Shown here: in pieces, positions 1 through 8,973 of the stretch
Layout of the letters: every line of letters starts with the position of its first letter
Position numbering within the stretch: the first letter of the stretch is position 1
Assembly: GCA_942493075.1 (NCBI GenBank)
Contig: OW818681.1
Span: 992,001-1,056,000, forward strand
Direction: 5' to 3'
DNA from: JBBQYD01 sp942493075
GTDB taxonomy: Bacteria; Verrucomicrobiota; Verrucomicrobiia; Limisphaerales; UBA8199
DNA: 64,000 bases
Made by a program: the position numbers and the translations under genes
The notes under the pieces: model-generated
Told to the model about the DNA's origin: nothing
Database searches by the model: none
What the model saw: only the letters and a program-made list of their open reading frames with translations

Positions 1-458
1 CCAATGAGCGTCAATTTGCATGTCAATCGCTAGTGGACAAGGCTGCGGGTTACGGTGTTCGGGGAGTGGAATTGGACGGGACGGATTTGTCCGCCTGCCT
101 CGAAACGATGGGCGATGCCGTCCGGCGGGCCAGGGCAGGGCAGGGTCCGCAATTAGTCGTCGCCAAGTTGCTTCGGCTGTGTGGTCACGGAGAGCATGAT
201 GACGCTTCCTACATGGATACTAAATACAAGTGTTCTCCAGTGGGAAAGGACTGCCTTAGAGTAGCAGAAGAGCGGCTCATTGAATCTGGACAGGCGAACT
301 CCGTCGATTTGGCGGATTGGCGTGAAGCGGCGGTTCGCGAGGTGGAAGCCGCAGTCGGGCAGGCGCAGCGGGAAGCCGCACCCGATCCTTTCAAAGAGCA
401 ATGGTGCGCGCTGGCATCGAAACATCTCCAGGAGGGCTTTCTTTCCACCGAAGCATGA
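1..458 (+). CDS. 2-oxoacid dehydrogenase E1 component, alpha subunit (C-terminal part)
   Basis: The gene is cut by the window start; its frame is open from base 3. The visible part contains the E1 alpha C-terminal region, with VELDGTD, a QLVVAKLLRLCGHGEHDD stretch matching the family's 'tyR..GHs..D' region, and a helical tail. E1 alpha with E1 beta forms the thiamine-diphosphate heterotetramer that decarboxylates a 2-oxoacid and acylates the lipoyl group of E2. Its TGA overlaps the ATG of the E1 beta gene (ATGA), so the two are translationally coupled. Whether the substrate is pyruvate, acetoin or a branched-chain oxoacid cannot be decided here. The ThDP-binding GDG motif lies upstream of the window. 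Confidence 0.85.
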   Translation, partial: NERQFACQSLVDKAAGYGVRGVELDGTDLSACLETMGDAVRRARAGQGPQLVVAKLLRLCGHGEHDDASYMDTKYKCSPVGKDCLRVAEERLIESGQANSVDLADWREAAVREVEAAVGQAQREAAPDPFKEQWCALASKHLQEGFLSTEA

Positions 459-1420
459 GCATCACCTATTTGGACGCAATTCGGGAGGCGCAGGCACGGG
501 CTTTGGCGGAAGATCCGCGCGTGTTTATTTACGGCCAGGATGTGGGCGGATTTGGCGGAGCTTTCAAGGCCACTAAGAACCTGGCAGCCCAGTTCCCGGG
601 GCGGGTGATGGATGCACCGATCAGTGAGGATGCGATGGTCGGGCTGGCTGTAGGTGCGGCCATCAATGGTCTGCGGCCTATCATCGAGGTTCAATTTGCA
701 GATTTCTCGACCTGCGGTTTCAACCAAATCGTGAATCAGGCAGCAACGCACTTTTGGCGCACAGGCGTGCCTTGTCCGATTACTATCAGGCTGCCTTCGG
801 GGGGCACACCTGGCAGCGGGCCTTTTCACAGCCAGAGCATGGAGGCTATTTACGCCCACTATCCCGGCTTGGTTGTCGTGACTCCTGCTACTGTAGAGGA
901 TGCCTACAGCATGCTACTGGAGGCAGTGGCACTCGATGATCCGGTCATCTTTTGCGAACACAAGTATCTGTATTACCATTTGAAAGCGGAAAAATTGCCC
1001 AGCGAAGCCCTGGCAATTGGCCGCGCGCGAGTGGCGCGTCCGGGACGCGATCTATCGATCGTGACCTACGGGGCTATGGTCCACGAGGCGCTCGCGGCTG
1101 CCGAAGAATTGGCTGCTGAAAAATTTGAGGTGGAAGTGATCGATCTGCGTTCAGTGAAGCCGCTGGATACCGATACCATCATGGGCTCGGTGGCGCGGAC
1201 CAGCCGTTTGCTGTGCGTGGGAGAATCCTGGCCCTGGGGAGGCGTGACTGCTGAGGTCGTCTCCAGGGTGGCCAGCGAGGGGTTCGGGCTGTTGGATGCC
1301 CCTCCCATGCGCTTGAACGCGCAGGATACACCAGTGCCGTTCCATCCGAATCTTTGGACGGCTCACCGGCCGGCCGCGGGGCGCATAGCCAATGCGGCGC
1401 GGGAACTATTACGCCGCTGA
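455..1420 (+). CDS. 2-oxoacid dehydrogenase E1 component, beta subunit
   Basis: A 321-residue transketolase-like E1 beta subunit. The start is the ATG at 455, overlapping the E1 alpha stop; an in-frame upstream start at 401 would add 18 unconserved residues. Family features seen: YGQDVGGFGGAF near residue 25, the ISEDAMVGLAVGAAINGLRP segment that contacts ThDP, and the C-terminal transketolase domain with VIDLRSVKPLDTDTI and GESWPWGG. The length matches the family (about 325). It is the second gene of the E1 alpha-E1 beta-E2 operon. No E3 (lipoamide dehydrogenase) gene follows, so E3 must be shared from elsewhere. Confidence 0.93.
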   Translation: MSITYLDAIREAQARALAEDPRVFIYGQDVGGFGGAFKATKNLAAQFPGRVMDAPISEDAMVGLAVGAAINGLRPIIEVQFADFSTCGFNQIVNQAATHFWRTGVPCPITIRLPSGGTPGSGPFHSQSMEAIYAHYPGLVVVTPATVEDAYSMLLEAVALDDPVIFCEHKYLYYHLKAEKLPSEALAIGRARVARPGRDLSIVTYGAMVHEALAAAEELAAEKFEVEVIDLRSVKPLDTDTIMGSVARTSRLLCVGESWPWGGVTAEVVSRVASEGFGLLDAPPMRLNAQDTPVPFHPNLWTAHRPAAGRIANAARELLRR

Positions 1421-1464
1421 GCCAGGTAATCAACGTGAACCCGGGCGTTAAACTTTAAAACCGC

Positions 1465-2673
1465 ATGCCAGCCATTCCGATTATCATGCCGCAGCTCGGC
1501 GAATCTATCGCCGAAGCCACCGTTGTTCGTCTGCTCGTCAAGGCAGGGGATACAATCCAGGCCGATCAGGATATCATCGAGGTGGAGACCAGCAAAGCTA
1601 CCAGCAGTATCACCTCACCCTGTCCGGGACGTGTTGACCGCATCCTGGCGCAGGTCAATGAGAGTTATGCCGTGGGCACCACGCTGGGTTTCCTGGAGGT
1701 CAGTGCCGAAGATGCCGCCCGATGTGGACTCGATGTTACCTCACCGGCTGTGACGGCTGCGGCCAGCGAACCAGAAGAGAATGGCAGACCAGCCACACGC
1801 CCGGAGCCGAAGCGACAAACCGTGAAGCCGACTGTTACCGGCCTGCCGGTGCCGGCGGATGCGGCCGGAGTGAGCTATCTTTCGCCCCGGTTGAAAGCGC
1901 GCATGATGGAACTGGGGCTGCACGCGGCTGATCTGGCGGGATTGCCAGGCAGCGGCGCAGCGGGACGTCTCACCATCAAAGATTTTGAGTTCTTCGTTGA
2001 GGGCCTGGGGAAGCACCGCTTGACCCACGCCTCTTCGATGCGTGTGGCGGTTGCAGATGCCATGCGGCGGAGTTGGACGCGTCCCTTGGCCACCGTAGCG
2101 TTGCCGGTATGTTTCGATGCCTTATTGGTACATCGCAAAACGTGCACGCCACGACCAGGTCCGGCGTTATACGCGCTCCGGGCTTTGGCGATTGCGCTTT
2201 CTGAAAATAGCGCACCCGCCGGGCGTCTGATAGGAAACCAAATCGTTCACCCATCCTCAATTGACGTTGGCTTCGCCGTAGAGGCTGAGGAGGGCGTGTT
2301 AGTACCTGTCATTCGGAACGCCGATCGTATTTCTCTGGTCTCGCTGGTGCAGCGTTATGATGAGCTGATCAAACTGGCTCACCAGCGAAAACTCCCTGTG
2401 GATGCCACCGGTGGATCAATCGCTACCGTGACTAACTTCGGCACATTTGGACTCACCTGGGCTACGCCAATCCCTCTGCCTGAGCAGACCTTGGTGCTCG
2501 GGATGGGCGCCGCGCGCAAAGTGCCAAGCTGGGATGAGGCGAAAGGTCAGTTCGTGCCCGTCATGGAGGCAAACGTGACTTTGAGCTTTGATCATCGTGT
2601 GCTGGATGGGGGCGCGGCAGGTCGGCTTCTCTCCCGTGTGGCCGAACTGCTTGGGCAACCGGAGAAACTCTAG
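1465..2673 (+). CDS. 2-oxoacid dehydrogenase E2, dihydrolipoamide acyltransferase
   Basis: A 402-residue E2 core subunit with the usual three parts. An N-terminal lipoyl domain carries the lipoylation lysine in VETSKAT (about K44). A peripheral-subunit-binding domain lies around residues 133-170 (YLSPRLKARMMELGL, then GSGAAGRLTIKDF). The C-terminal acyltransferase domain carries the HxxxDG catalytic motif as DHRVLDG (about 376-382). Only one lipoyl domain is present. E2 transfers the acyl group from lipoate to CoA. It lies 44 bases after E1 beta on the same strand. The catalytic domain is rather short and its internal part is divergent, so the substrate is not assigned. Confidence 0.92.
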   Translation: MPAIPIIMPQLGESIAEATVVRLLVKAGDTIQADQDIIEVETSKATSSITSPCPGRVDRILAQVNESYAVGTTLGFLEVSAEDAARCGLDVTSPAVTAAASEPEENGRPATRPEPKRQTVKPTVTGLPVPADAAGVSYLSPRLKARMMELGLHAADLAGLPGSGAAGRLTIKDFEFFVEGLGKHRLTHASSMRVAVADAMRRSWTRPLATVALPVCFDALLVHRKTCTPRPGPALYALRALAIALSENSAPAGRLIGNQIVHPSSIDVGFAVEAEEGVLVPVIRNADRISLVSLVQRYDELIKLAHQRKLPVDATGGSIATVTNFGTFGLTWATPIPLPEQTLVLGMGAARKVPSWDEAKGQFVPVMEANVTLSFDHRVLDGGAAGRLLSRVAELLGQPEKL

Positions 2674-2678
2674 GTCTC

Positions 2679-3524
2679 GTGAAATTGGGAGCTCACATGT
2701 CCACCGCTGGTGGACTCTACAAAGCTGTCGAACGCGCGCGAAGTGTTGGATGCGATTCGCTGCAGGTCTTTGTCAAAAACAACAAACAGTGGTTCGCCAA
2801 TCCACCTGCTGCCGCGGATTGCGACCGTTTCGCACAGGCTTGGAAGGAGAGCGGGATTAAGAAGGTCTTCGGGCACGCTGGTTACTTGATCAACCTGGCT
2901 GGGCCAGCCTCTGCCACACGCGAAAACTCTGTTAAATCGTTAATCCAGGAGATCCAATACGCTGCTCAATACAAGATCCCTTTCCTCGTGTTGCACCCTG
3001 GTGCCCATTTGGGATTGGGTGAGGAACAGGGTATCGCTCAAGCCATAGCTGGTTTAAACGAGGTCTTCGCTGCGACTGCTGATTCCCCCGTTCGAATTGC
3101 CCTGGAAAACACAGCAGGGCAGGGGAGTTGTTTGGGCAGTAAGATCGCGCATCTGGCATCGATTTTCGATGGCGTCGCGGCTCCGAAACGGCTCGGTATC
3201 TGTTTGGATACCGCACATTTCTTTGCTGCGGGTTACGATCTCCGCCAACCGAAGGGCTGGGATGCGGCCATTAAAGAGGTGGAGGATCTCATCGGGTTGC
3301 GACAGATTCTTGCCTTTCACCTCAACGATTCGAAGACGGATCTCGGGTCGCGTGTTGACAGGCACGAACACATCGGCAAAGGGAAGATCGGCGCACAAGG
3401 CTTTGCTCACATTCTAAAAGACTCACACTTTACGAATCACCCCGGCTGTCTTGAGACCCCGAAATCCGATGATCTTCACGAGGACGTGGAGAATCTCGAG
3501 GTCCTGCGGGGACTGATGAGTTAA
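2679..3524 (+). CDS. nfo: Endonuclease IV (AP endonuclease)
   Basis: A 281-residue TIM-barrel endonuclease IV that cleaves 5' to abasic sites in base excision repair using three metal ions. The GTG at 2679 is chosen because it gives the conserved N-terminus MKLGAHMSTAGG. Metal-ligand segments are visible: ENTAGQGS, LDTAHFFAAGYD, FHLNDSKTDLGSRVDRHEHI and the C-terminal LETPK. The length is normal for the family. It begins 5 bases after the E2 stop, so it may be co-transcribed although functionally unrelated. A strong terminator follows about 95 bases downstream. Confidence 0.96.
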   Translation: MKLGAHMSTAGGLYKAVERARSVGCDSLQVFVKNNKQWFANPPAAADCDRFAQAWKESGIKKVFGHAGYLINLAGPASATRENSVKSLIQEIQYAAQYKIPFLVLHPGAHLGLGEEQGIAQAIAGLNEVFAATADSPVRIALENTAGQGSCLGSKIAHLASIFDGVAAPKRLGICLDTAHFFAAGYDLRQPKGWDAAIKEVEDLIGLRQILAFHLNDSKTDLGSRVDRHEHIGKGKIGAQGFAHILKDSHFTNHPGCLETPKSDDLHEDVENLEVLRGLMS

Positions 3525-3617
3525 GTCAACCCTTCCTTGGGGTAATCACCCCATTGTTGCAAACGCTATAAAGGTTACCTTGCGTCCGGTTCCTTGTAAT
3601 GGTGGTTAGTTAGGTTC

Positions 3618-3648
3618 AGGCGGCTCCTTGTGGAGCCGCCTTTTTTTA
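3618..3648 (+). terminator. Intrinsic terminator after endonuclease IV
   Basis: A perfect 10-bp stem (aggcggctcc / ggagccgcct) with a TTGT loop runs directly into a seven-T tract. This is a textbook rho-independent terminator for the nfo or E1-E2-nfo transcript. Confidence 0.9.
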
Positions 3649-3715
3649 CCCCCTTTAAAGGATTTGCTTCGGTTTTGTCGCCCGGATACCTTTCGAATTA
3701 ACCGTGTGTATTTGG

Positions 3716-3744
3716 GCGCACCCTGTTGGTGCGCTCTTTTCTTT
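3716..3744 (+). terminator. Second plus-strand intrinsic terminator
   Basis: A 7-bp stem gcgcacc / ggtgcgc with a CTGTT loop is followed by TCTTTTCTTTT. It lies about 100 bases after the first terminator with no ORF between, so it probably ends a separate short transcript. Confidence 0.7.
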
Positions 3745-3853
3745 TCCCCTTTAGCAGTTCTAGGGTCCTCACCCTATACCGGCTTTGATGCGGGTTTTTA
3801 ATCCTGTGGCGTGTGACCCTTAAGTGGCTCGCAAGGGGGGAGTCACTTCGATC

Positions 3854-3890
3854 AAAAAGAGCGGTTCTTCGTCGGCCGCTCTTTTTCTTT
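3854..3890 (+). terminator. Third plus-strand intrinsic terminator
   Basis: An 11-bp stem (aaaaagagcgg / ccgctcttttt) with an 11-nt loop is flanked by A-tract and T-tract, so it could work in both directions. About 110 bases separate it from the second terminator. Confidence 0.7.
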
Positions 3891-3924
3891 TTCAACTAAT
3901 CGCACTCGCCCACTTACCCACATA

Positions 3925-3955
3925 CAAAAGAGCCGGAACCTTGCGGTCCCGGCTC
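3925..3955 (-). terminator. Intrinsic terminator of the LamG/Ig protein gene
   Basis: Read on the minus strand, an 11-bp stem with one mismatch (gagccggg-acc / ggt-tccggctc) is followed by CTTTTGTATG. It lies about 40 bases after the stop of the minus-strand gene ending at 3994. Confidence 0.7.
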
Positions 3956-3993
3956 CTGGTTATGCGAAGAGTAAACTGAAGAGCAGAGCTCTC

Positions 3994-6249
3994 TCAGTAC
4001 GCCTTGACCCGGAAGTAGGCTGGGGTTGCACCCGGCGCGTTGGTGTAAGGCGATGTGAAGGCCTGATCACTATAGGTGCCGTTCACAGTGTTGGCCTGCT
4101 GAAGCGTGCCAAACGGCCACGAGAGGATAACTTTGTTGTCCACCTTGGTCATAGTCAAGCGCACGGTTGCGGCATAGTGGCCCTCGACCTGACTCGGTGT
4201 AAGCACTTTGTTATAGAAGGCAACGTCATCGATCACACCACGGAACGGCTTCCAATCCTTGTCCGTGCGCCATCCGAATACCATTGCACCATCGTCGTTT
4301 TGAACGAAACGATCATAGCTTTCTTCGATGCGAAGCACACCGTTGAGATACATGCGGAAGAGGGACTCGTCCTGGCTTACGACCATATGGTACCATTTAT
4401 TGGCCACGATGTTCTCGCCCGAATACAGCCACGTATTCGCCCAGTTGTCAGCCCATGCGGCAATCAGGAACTGGCCATTCGGCGTTTCACTGCTGCCGGG
4501 AATCTGGTAGATATGCCAGCCGATCGGGCCACCGACACCGTTTCCGAGTGCTCCCAGGACGGACCGATAGTCTTCACTATTAGCAGAAATGCTGCTCGGT
4601 TGAATCCAGGCTTCCAGCGTGAATGGCCCGTAAGGATTCAGTTCCAAAGCGTAGGGCACTTTGACCCACGCTCCGCCGGTGACTGAGATCGCCTTATTGG
4701 TTTCCTGAGGAATTCCGGAGTTCGCATCAAAACCGAAGACACCCGTAATGGTGGACGAGGCATCCTCGAAGGTGCCATCAAAGCTGCCAATCGCGTCCAC
4801 TGCGATATCCCCCATCGACGATTGGTCCAGGCGCCAAAAGGCCACCGGATCATCGGCGGCGACGACCTTGCCATAGCGGGTGAGTTGCACCGGGTTGGCG
4901 CGCCCGACCACTGTCAGAGTGGCGGGTTCCGAGTTTGTAATCACGTAAGGATTGCTGATGTGGGCATAATAGGTCGAGCCATCGTCCGTCAATTGGAGGT
5001 TCGAAAGCCACAGGGTTTCATTGGTGCCACCGGGGATGGCAGTAGTGCCTTTATACCACTGGATGGAGATAGGACCCGCACCTTCTGTGGCCGCGCGGAA
5101 CGCGGCTTTGCTCCCTTCATTACGAGTAATGGAAGTCGGATTTGAGTTCAGCATCAGGTTGGTCAGCACCGTCAAGGTGGCCATCGAGCTATCCACGAAT
5201 CCCGATCCATTGCTAACGCGCACTTTATAGCTGGTGTCGTTGTCCGCCAGTGCGCAGATGAATACCAGGTCCGCGTTCGTCTCAGCAGGCATGGCAGTGG
5301 TCCCTCTATACCATTGGTAGTCAAAGGGACGTGTCCCATCCGCAGCGACGCTGAATTTGACTGAATGGCCCGCATACGCTGTGACGGATTGCGGGTCAGT
5401 CGTGATCGTGGGCCGTTGGACGACGACTCGGATGTTGGTGATACCCACCGCATAGTGCAGGGCGATCTTGTCGGCGGCCAGCGCATTGGTATAAATAGCC
5501 ACTTCATCGATGTTACCGTCAAAATAGCCACCCCCTGGGTTCATCGCACCTATCATCAGTTCGCTCGCGGAGTTCGGTTTAGCATCGTATGCGTAGGCAG
5601 TGCCCTTGAGCTCTCCGTTGAGGTAGAAGCTCAGGTTGGTGCCGTCAAAACTGGCCGCCAAATGCTGCCATTCAAACATGGGAGCCGCCCCGGCATCTAT
5701 CCAAATGCCGCCGTATTTTTGGACCCATATCCAGGTGGGGTTCGGAGCGGAGGATTGATAAATAAACCAGCCCTCGCTGCCGGAACTGTGATTATAGCTG
5801 CCGAGCGCTGTTCGAAACCCTGTGGCAGGGGCACTAATCGGCCTCACCCAGGCCTCCATAGCGAATGGGCCAGAAGGATTCTCCGGAGAAGGGCCAACCG
5901 GATTCAGGTCTGGAGAGAACGGCACCGAGAGATAGGGGTAATACACTGTCCCATCGATGTTCGTTGGATGAAAGAAGGCCGAATTGGTTTCAATGCCTGC
6001 CTGGCCCAGCACTGGCTGGCAGGGGCCTGAGTTGTTGCAGGAGGAGTAGGCAGTATTCCAGCCCATCTTTCCGCTATCAGTAACGTATCCGTAGACTTGG
6101 TCGTCTTCCATGCGCCAGTAGGACGCTGGGTTGTCAGCAAGCACAGTTTCTGAGTAAATGGCTGCGGTGGCCGCCGCTGGCCCGAGCAGGGCGAGGGCGG
6201 AAACGGAGAGCGTTAGTAGTTTCGAGAGGTTTTCTCTTCTTCTTTTCAT
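3994..6249 (-). CDS. Secreted LamG / Ig-like domain protein
   Basis: A 751-residue exoprotein of unknown specific function. It starts with a Sec signal peptide (MKRRRENLSKLL, a hydrophobic run, AAATAA). A first concanavalin-A-like LamG domain covers about 30-270 (YWRMEDD, FAMEAWVRP, FDGNIDEVAIY). Two Ig-like domains follow at about 275-450 with repeated FDYQWYRGTTAMP / ISIQWYKGTTAIP cores. A second LamG domain covers about 455-695 (FWRLDQSS, FTLEAWIQP, FRGVIDDVAFY). The C-terminus ends in a small beta domain, KVILSWPFGTL...YFRVKAY, common at the ends of verrucomicrobial secreted proteins. LamG and Ig folds suggest carbohydrate or protein binding. No catalytic domain is seen. The gene is monocistronic with its own terminator. 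Confidence 0.85.
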   Translation of the reverse strand: MKRRRENLSKLLTLSVSALALLGPAAATAAIYSETVLADNPASYWRMEDDQVYGYVTDSGKMGWNTAYSSCNNSGPCQPVLGQAGIETNSAFFHPTNIDGTVYYPYLSVPFSPDLNPVGPSPENPSGPFAMEAWVRPISAPATGFRTALGSYNHSSGSEGWFIYQSSAPNPTWIWVQKYGGIWIDAGAAPMFEWQHLAASFDGTNLSFYLNGELKGTAYAYDAKPNSASELMIGAMNPGGGYFDGNIDEVAIYTNALAADKIALHYAVGITNIRVVVQRPTITTDPQSVTAYAGHSVKFSVAADGTRPFDYQWYRGTTAMPAETNADLVFICALADNDTSYKVRVSNGSGFVDSSMATLTVLTNLMLNSNPTSITRNEGSKAAFRAATEGAGPISIQWYKGTTAIPGGTNETLWLSNLQLTDDGSTYYAHISNPYVITNSEPATLTVVGRANPVQLTRYGKVVAADDPVAFWRLDQSSMGDIAVDAIGSFDGTFEDASSTITGVFGFDANSGIPQETNKAISVTGGAWVKVPYALELNPYGPFTLEAWIQPSSISANSEDYRSVLGALGNGVGGPIGWHIYQIPGSSETPNGQFLIAAWADNWANTWLYSGENIVANKWYHMVVSQDESLFRMYLNGVLRIEESYDRFVQNDDGAMVFGWRTDKDWKPFRGVIDDVAFYNKVLTPSQVEGHYAATVRLTMTKVDNKVILSWPFGTLQQANTVNGTYSDQAFTSPYTNAPGATPAYFRVKAY

Positions 6250-6525
6250 GGCTTTGTGTTGAGGTTATGCACTCAAACGCACCCTTCTGAGGGTAGGCAG
6301 AGGGGTGCATGAGAGTGCTTAGGCTAAGGAATGCCATAGTTGGGGGATGGTGTCAACTTACTTTAGTTTACACTCGCGGCCGCGCACAGTTGCTTGCCTC
6401 CCCTCTCAACCTCAATTCCCTCCCGTTCACCTGCCGCCAAGCCGATCCCCCTTCATTTTCTACTCTTTTGGTCTGGGTTCCAGCCCGCCATAAGGCTATC
6501 TTCATCCCACAGGGAACCTTTTCTC

Positions 6526-8445
6526 ATGACAAAAAAATCATTCACTGAGCTCGGGCTGTCGCCCGATGTGCTCAAGGCCATCGACCGCCTGGGCTTCGAA
6601 ATGCCTGCGCCCATTCAAGCCGAGGCGATTCCAGTCCTGTTACAGGGCAAGGATGTCGTTGGCCAGTCCCAGACCGGCTCCGGCAAAACTGCGGCTTTCG
6701 GTGTGCCAGCTATCGAGTTGGTGAAGCCCGAGCAACGCGACACCCAGGTTCTCATCCTCTGCCCCACCCGCGAGCTCGCCGTGCAGGTTTCCGAAGAGAT
6801 CCATAAACTCGCTTTCTTCAAGAAAGGCCTCCGGGCATTGCCGATTTACGGCGGGCAATCCTATGATCGCCAACTGTTCGGATTGAAGCAGGGCGCTCAT
6901 ATCGTGATCGGCACCCCGGGACGGGTGATGGATCACATGCGCCGGGGCACTTTGCGCCTGGAGACTGTGAAGATGGTTATCCTGGATGAAGTCGACGTGA
7001 TGCTTAACATGGGATTTCGCGATGATATTGAGCTCATCCTGCAGGCGACCCCGGGGGGACGGCAAACCGTGTTCTTTTCTGCCACCATACCACGCCCAAT
7101 TCAACAACTGATTGAGAAATACTCCCGCGAGCCCCAGAGTATCCGGATCGAGCAGAAAGCACTCACGGTTCCGACTGTGGAGCAGGTTTACTACGAGGTG
7201 GACCGCCGGTATAAAGTGGAACTGCTTACCCGCCTTATCGATATCCACGATCTGAAGCTGGGTATCATTTTCTGCAACACCAAACGCATGGTTGATGATC
7301 TGGTCGATTCGCTCAATGCCCAGGGCTACTCCGCAGACCGTTTGCATGGAGATATGAGCCAGATGATGCGAGACCGGGTAATGAATAAGTTCCGGAAGTC
7401 CGGTCTGGAGTTCCTGGTCGCCACGGACGTCGCGGCTCGCGGCATTGACGTCGATGACGTGGAGGTGGTTTTCAACTACGATTTGCCTTACGATGCCGAG
7501 GATTATGTGCATCGGATCGGGCGCACCGGGCGGCAGGGCAGGGAAGGGCGCGCCATTTCCTTCGTATCCGGGCGAGAAGTTTTTCAAATTCGCAATATTG
7601 AGCGTTACACGAACGTGCGCATTCAGCGCGGTAAACCGCCTACGCTGGATGAGGTGGAAGAAGCTCGAAGCAACGTGGTGCTCGACAAGGTACGCGCCAC
7701 ATTGAAAGCTGGGGATTTCAAGCGGCAGGATCACATGATCGAGCGGTTGCTGGAGGAGGGCTACAGCTCCACGGATATTTCCTCTGCACTTCTGTTTCAC
7801 TTGCAGGGAGGAGATGCACCGCGCGATGCAGCCCCCGCACCCAAGTTTGAAGAGCGCATGGATCGCCGCGAGCGCCAGCCTCGTGAGCGTGGAGAACGCC
7901 CCCCGCGCAGAGGGGATGACGGATACGGTGAACGCAGGCGCGAACGCGCTGGCGAGCGTCCCGCCCCAATCCCGCGCGAGCCTCGGCCGAGCCGATCCGT
8001 CCCGCCGGCGGTTGCACCGGCGGTGGCGCTGGTCGTCCCAACACCGGCTCCGGTTGCGACGCCAGCAGCCCCGGAGTTGAAGCAGGAATCGCCAAAAATC
8101 CCGAAGACTACGCCTCCACCGCAGCAGCCCGCTATCCAGCCGGCAGTCATCCGCCAGCCTGCAGCGCTCCCCGAGAAGGAGGCAAAATCCAAGGTCAGCC
8201 GACGCACCCCGGTTGAGCAAACTCGTTTGCATATCAATGTTGGTGAGGAAATGGGAGTCGGCCCGGGTGATGTAGTCGGCGCGATCATGGGTGAAACCGG
8301 TTTGCCCGCCAAGGCTGTCGGCCATATTGATGTCCGGGAACGGCACCTGTTCGTTGATGTCGCCACTGAGCACGCCAATAGCATCATCGCCAAACTGAAC
8401 CGTGCCCAACTTAAAGGCCGCAAGTTGAAAGTGAAGCTGGTATGA
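6526..8445 (+). CDS. deaD: DEAD-box ATP-dependent RNA helicase with DbpA-type RNA-binding domain
   Basis: A 639-residue cold-shock-type RNA helicase that remodels structured RNA, probably in ribosome assembly or mRNA decay. The ATG at 6526 gives MTKKSFTELGLSPDVLKAI, the Q-motif start; an upstream ATG at 6394 would add 44 unconserved residues. Motifs in order: SQTGSGKT (I), PTRELAVQ (Ia), TPGRV (Ib), DEVD at 154-157 (II, an A-to-V variant of DEAD), SAT (III), VATDVAARGIDV (V) and HRIGRTGRQG (VI). A low-complexity Arg/Glu/Pro/Ala linker (about 450-560) leads to a C-terminal DbpA/CsdA RNA-binding domain (about 565-639). Its TGA overlaps the next gene's ATG. Confidence 0.94.
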   Translation: MTKKSFTELGLSPDVLKAIDRLGFEMPAPIQAEAIPVLLQGKDVVGQSQTGSGKTAAFGVPAIELVKPEQRDTQVLILCPTRELAVQVSEEIHKLAFFKKGLRALPIYGGQSYDRQLFGLKQGAHIVIGTPGRVMDHMRRGTLRLETVKMVILDEVDVMLNMGFRDDIELILQATPGGRQTVFFSATIPRPIQQLIEKYSREPQSIRIEQKALTVPTVEQVYYEVDRRYKVELLTRLIDIHDLKLGIIFCNTKRMVDDLVDSLNAQGYSADRLHGDMSQMMRDRVMNKFRKSGLEFLVATDVAARGIDVDDVEVVFNYDLPYDAEDYVHRIGRTGRQGREGRAISFVSGREVFQIRNIERYTNVRIQRGKPPTLDEVEEARSNVVLDKVRATLKAGDFKRQDHMIERLLEEGYSSTDISSALLFHLQGGDAPRDAAPAPKFEERMDRRERQPRERGERPPRRGDDGYGERRRERAGERPAPIPREPRPSRSVPPAVAPAVALVVPTPAPVATPAAPELKQESPKIPKTTPPPQQPAIQPAVIRQPAALPEKEAKSKVSRRTPVEQTRLHINVGEEMGVGPGDVVGAIMGETGLPAKAVGHIDVRERHLFVDVATEHANSIIAKLNRAQLKGRKLKVKLV

Positions 8446-8885
8446 GCTCTGAAAGTGAATCCCAGCCTGATCCTGAGCAAAAGGAGGACTCTCCTGCACC
8501 GGAAACGTCGCAGGAGGAGTCTGCGGAGGCTGCGCAAGCCCGGTTGCTGAAAGTTGAGCGGCTGTTCCCGTTTGTGTTGCGTTCGCGCATCCTGGTAGTG
8601 GGCCGGGAGAATCTGCAACGGCAAAAAGGGCACCTGCATTTTGTGCTCATTACGCGTGATCTTTCACCCGGGAGCCGCAAGCAGATTGTAGAAAGCTTTT
8701 CACATTATCCGATCCTTGAAACCTACACCAGTGAGGATCTTGAGAGGTTCTTTCAGGTGCGAGGGGCCAAGGTGGTTGGATTTCAGAAGTCAGGCCTGGC
8801 ACAATCCATATACGCAGAGCTAAAGGAATTTCGGGTGAATAAACCCGCTCTTTCCCCCGGATCGACACCGAAGAAAAAAGACTGA
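8442..8885 (+). CDS. Small conserved hypothetical protein, possibly L7Ae/L30e-like
   Basis: A 147-residue protein whose ATG overlaps the helicase TGA (ATGA), so the two are translationally coupled. The first 35 residues are acidic and low in complexity. The core, RILVVGRENLQRQKG, then HFVLITRDLSPGSRKQI, then GAKVVGFQKSGLAQSIYAEL, has the alternating pattern of the L7Ae/L30e/YlxQ RNA-binding fold (GxxxL, VLITxDLS, final Gly-rich strand and helix). That assignment is an inference from the pattern only. Coupling to an RNA helicase fits an RNA-binding role. The tail is basic (TPKKKD). Confidence 0.6.
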   Translation: MSSESESQPDPEQKEDSPAPETSQEESAEAAQARLLKVERLFPFVLRSRILVVGRENLQRQKGHLHFVLITRDLSPGSRKQIVESFSHYPILETYTSEDLERFFQVRGAKVVGFQKSGLAQSIYAELKEFRVNKPALSPGSTPKKKD

Positions 8886-8973
8886 ACATCACGAGGTGGA
8901 GAACAGCCCACCTCCCTTTTGCCCACACTGGCAGCGGCGTCTCGCGGCTGATCGTGCCCCGAATCGACTGCTC

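Larger units (their letters stand above)
3525..3990. other. Intergenic region with stacked terminators
   Basis: A 466-base gene-free stretch between endonuclease IV and the convergent LamG gene. It holds three hairpins with T-tracts oriented for the plus strand (3618-3648, 3716-3744, 3854-3890) and one for the minus strand (3925-3955). No convincing ORF is seen. Two plus-strand terminators beyond the one needed for nfo suggest short untranslated transcripts or relic genes between them. Confidence 0.6.

Noticed and set aside
3525..3660. tRNA-like GGTTC stretch in the terminator region
   Set aside because: No acceptor, D or anticodon stems can be formed around it.
6640..8499. 619-residue open frame on the minus strand opposite the helicase
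   Set aside because: It is antisense to a gene with all helicase motifs and shows no family pattern; GC-rich codon bias creates such shadows.
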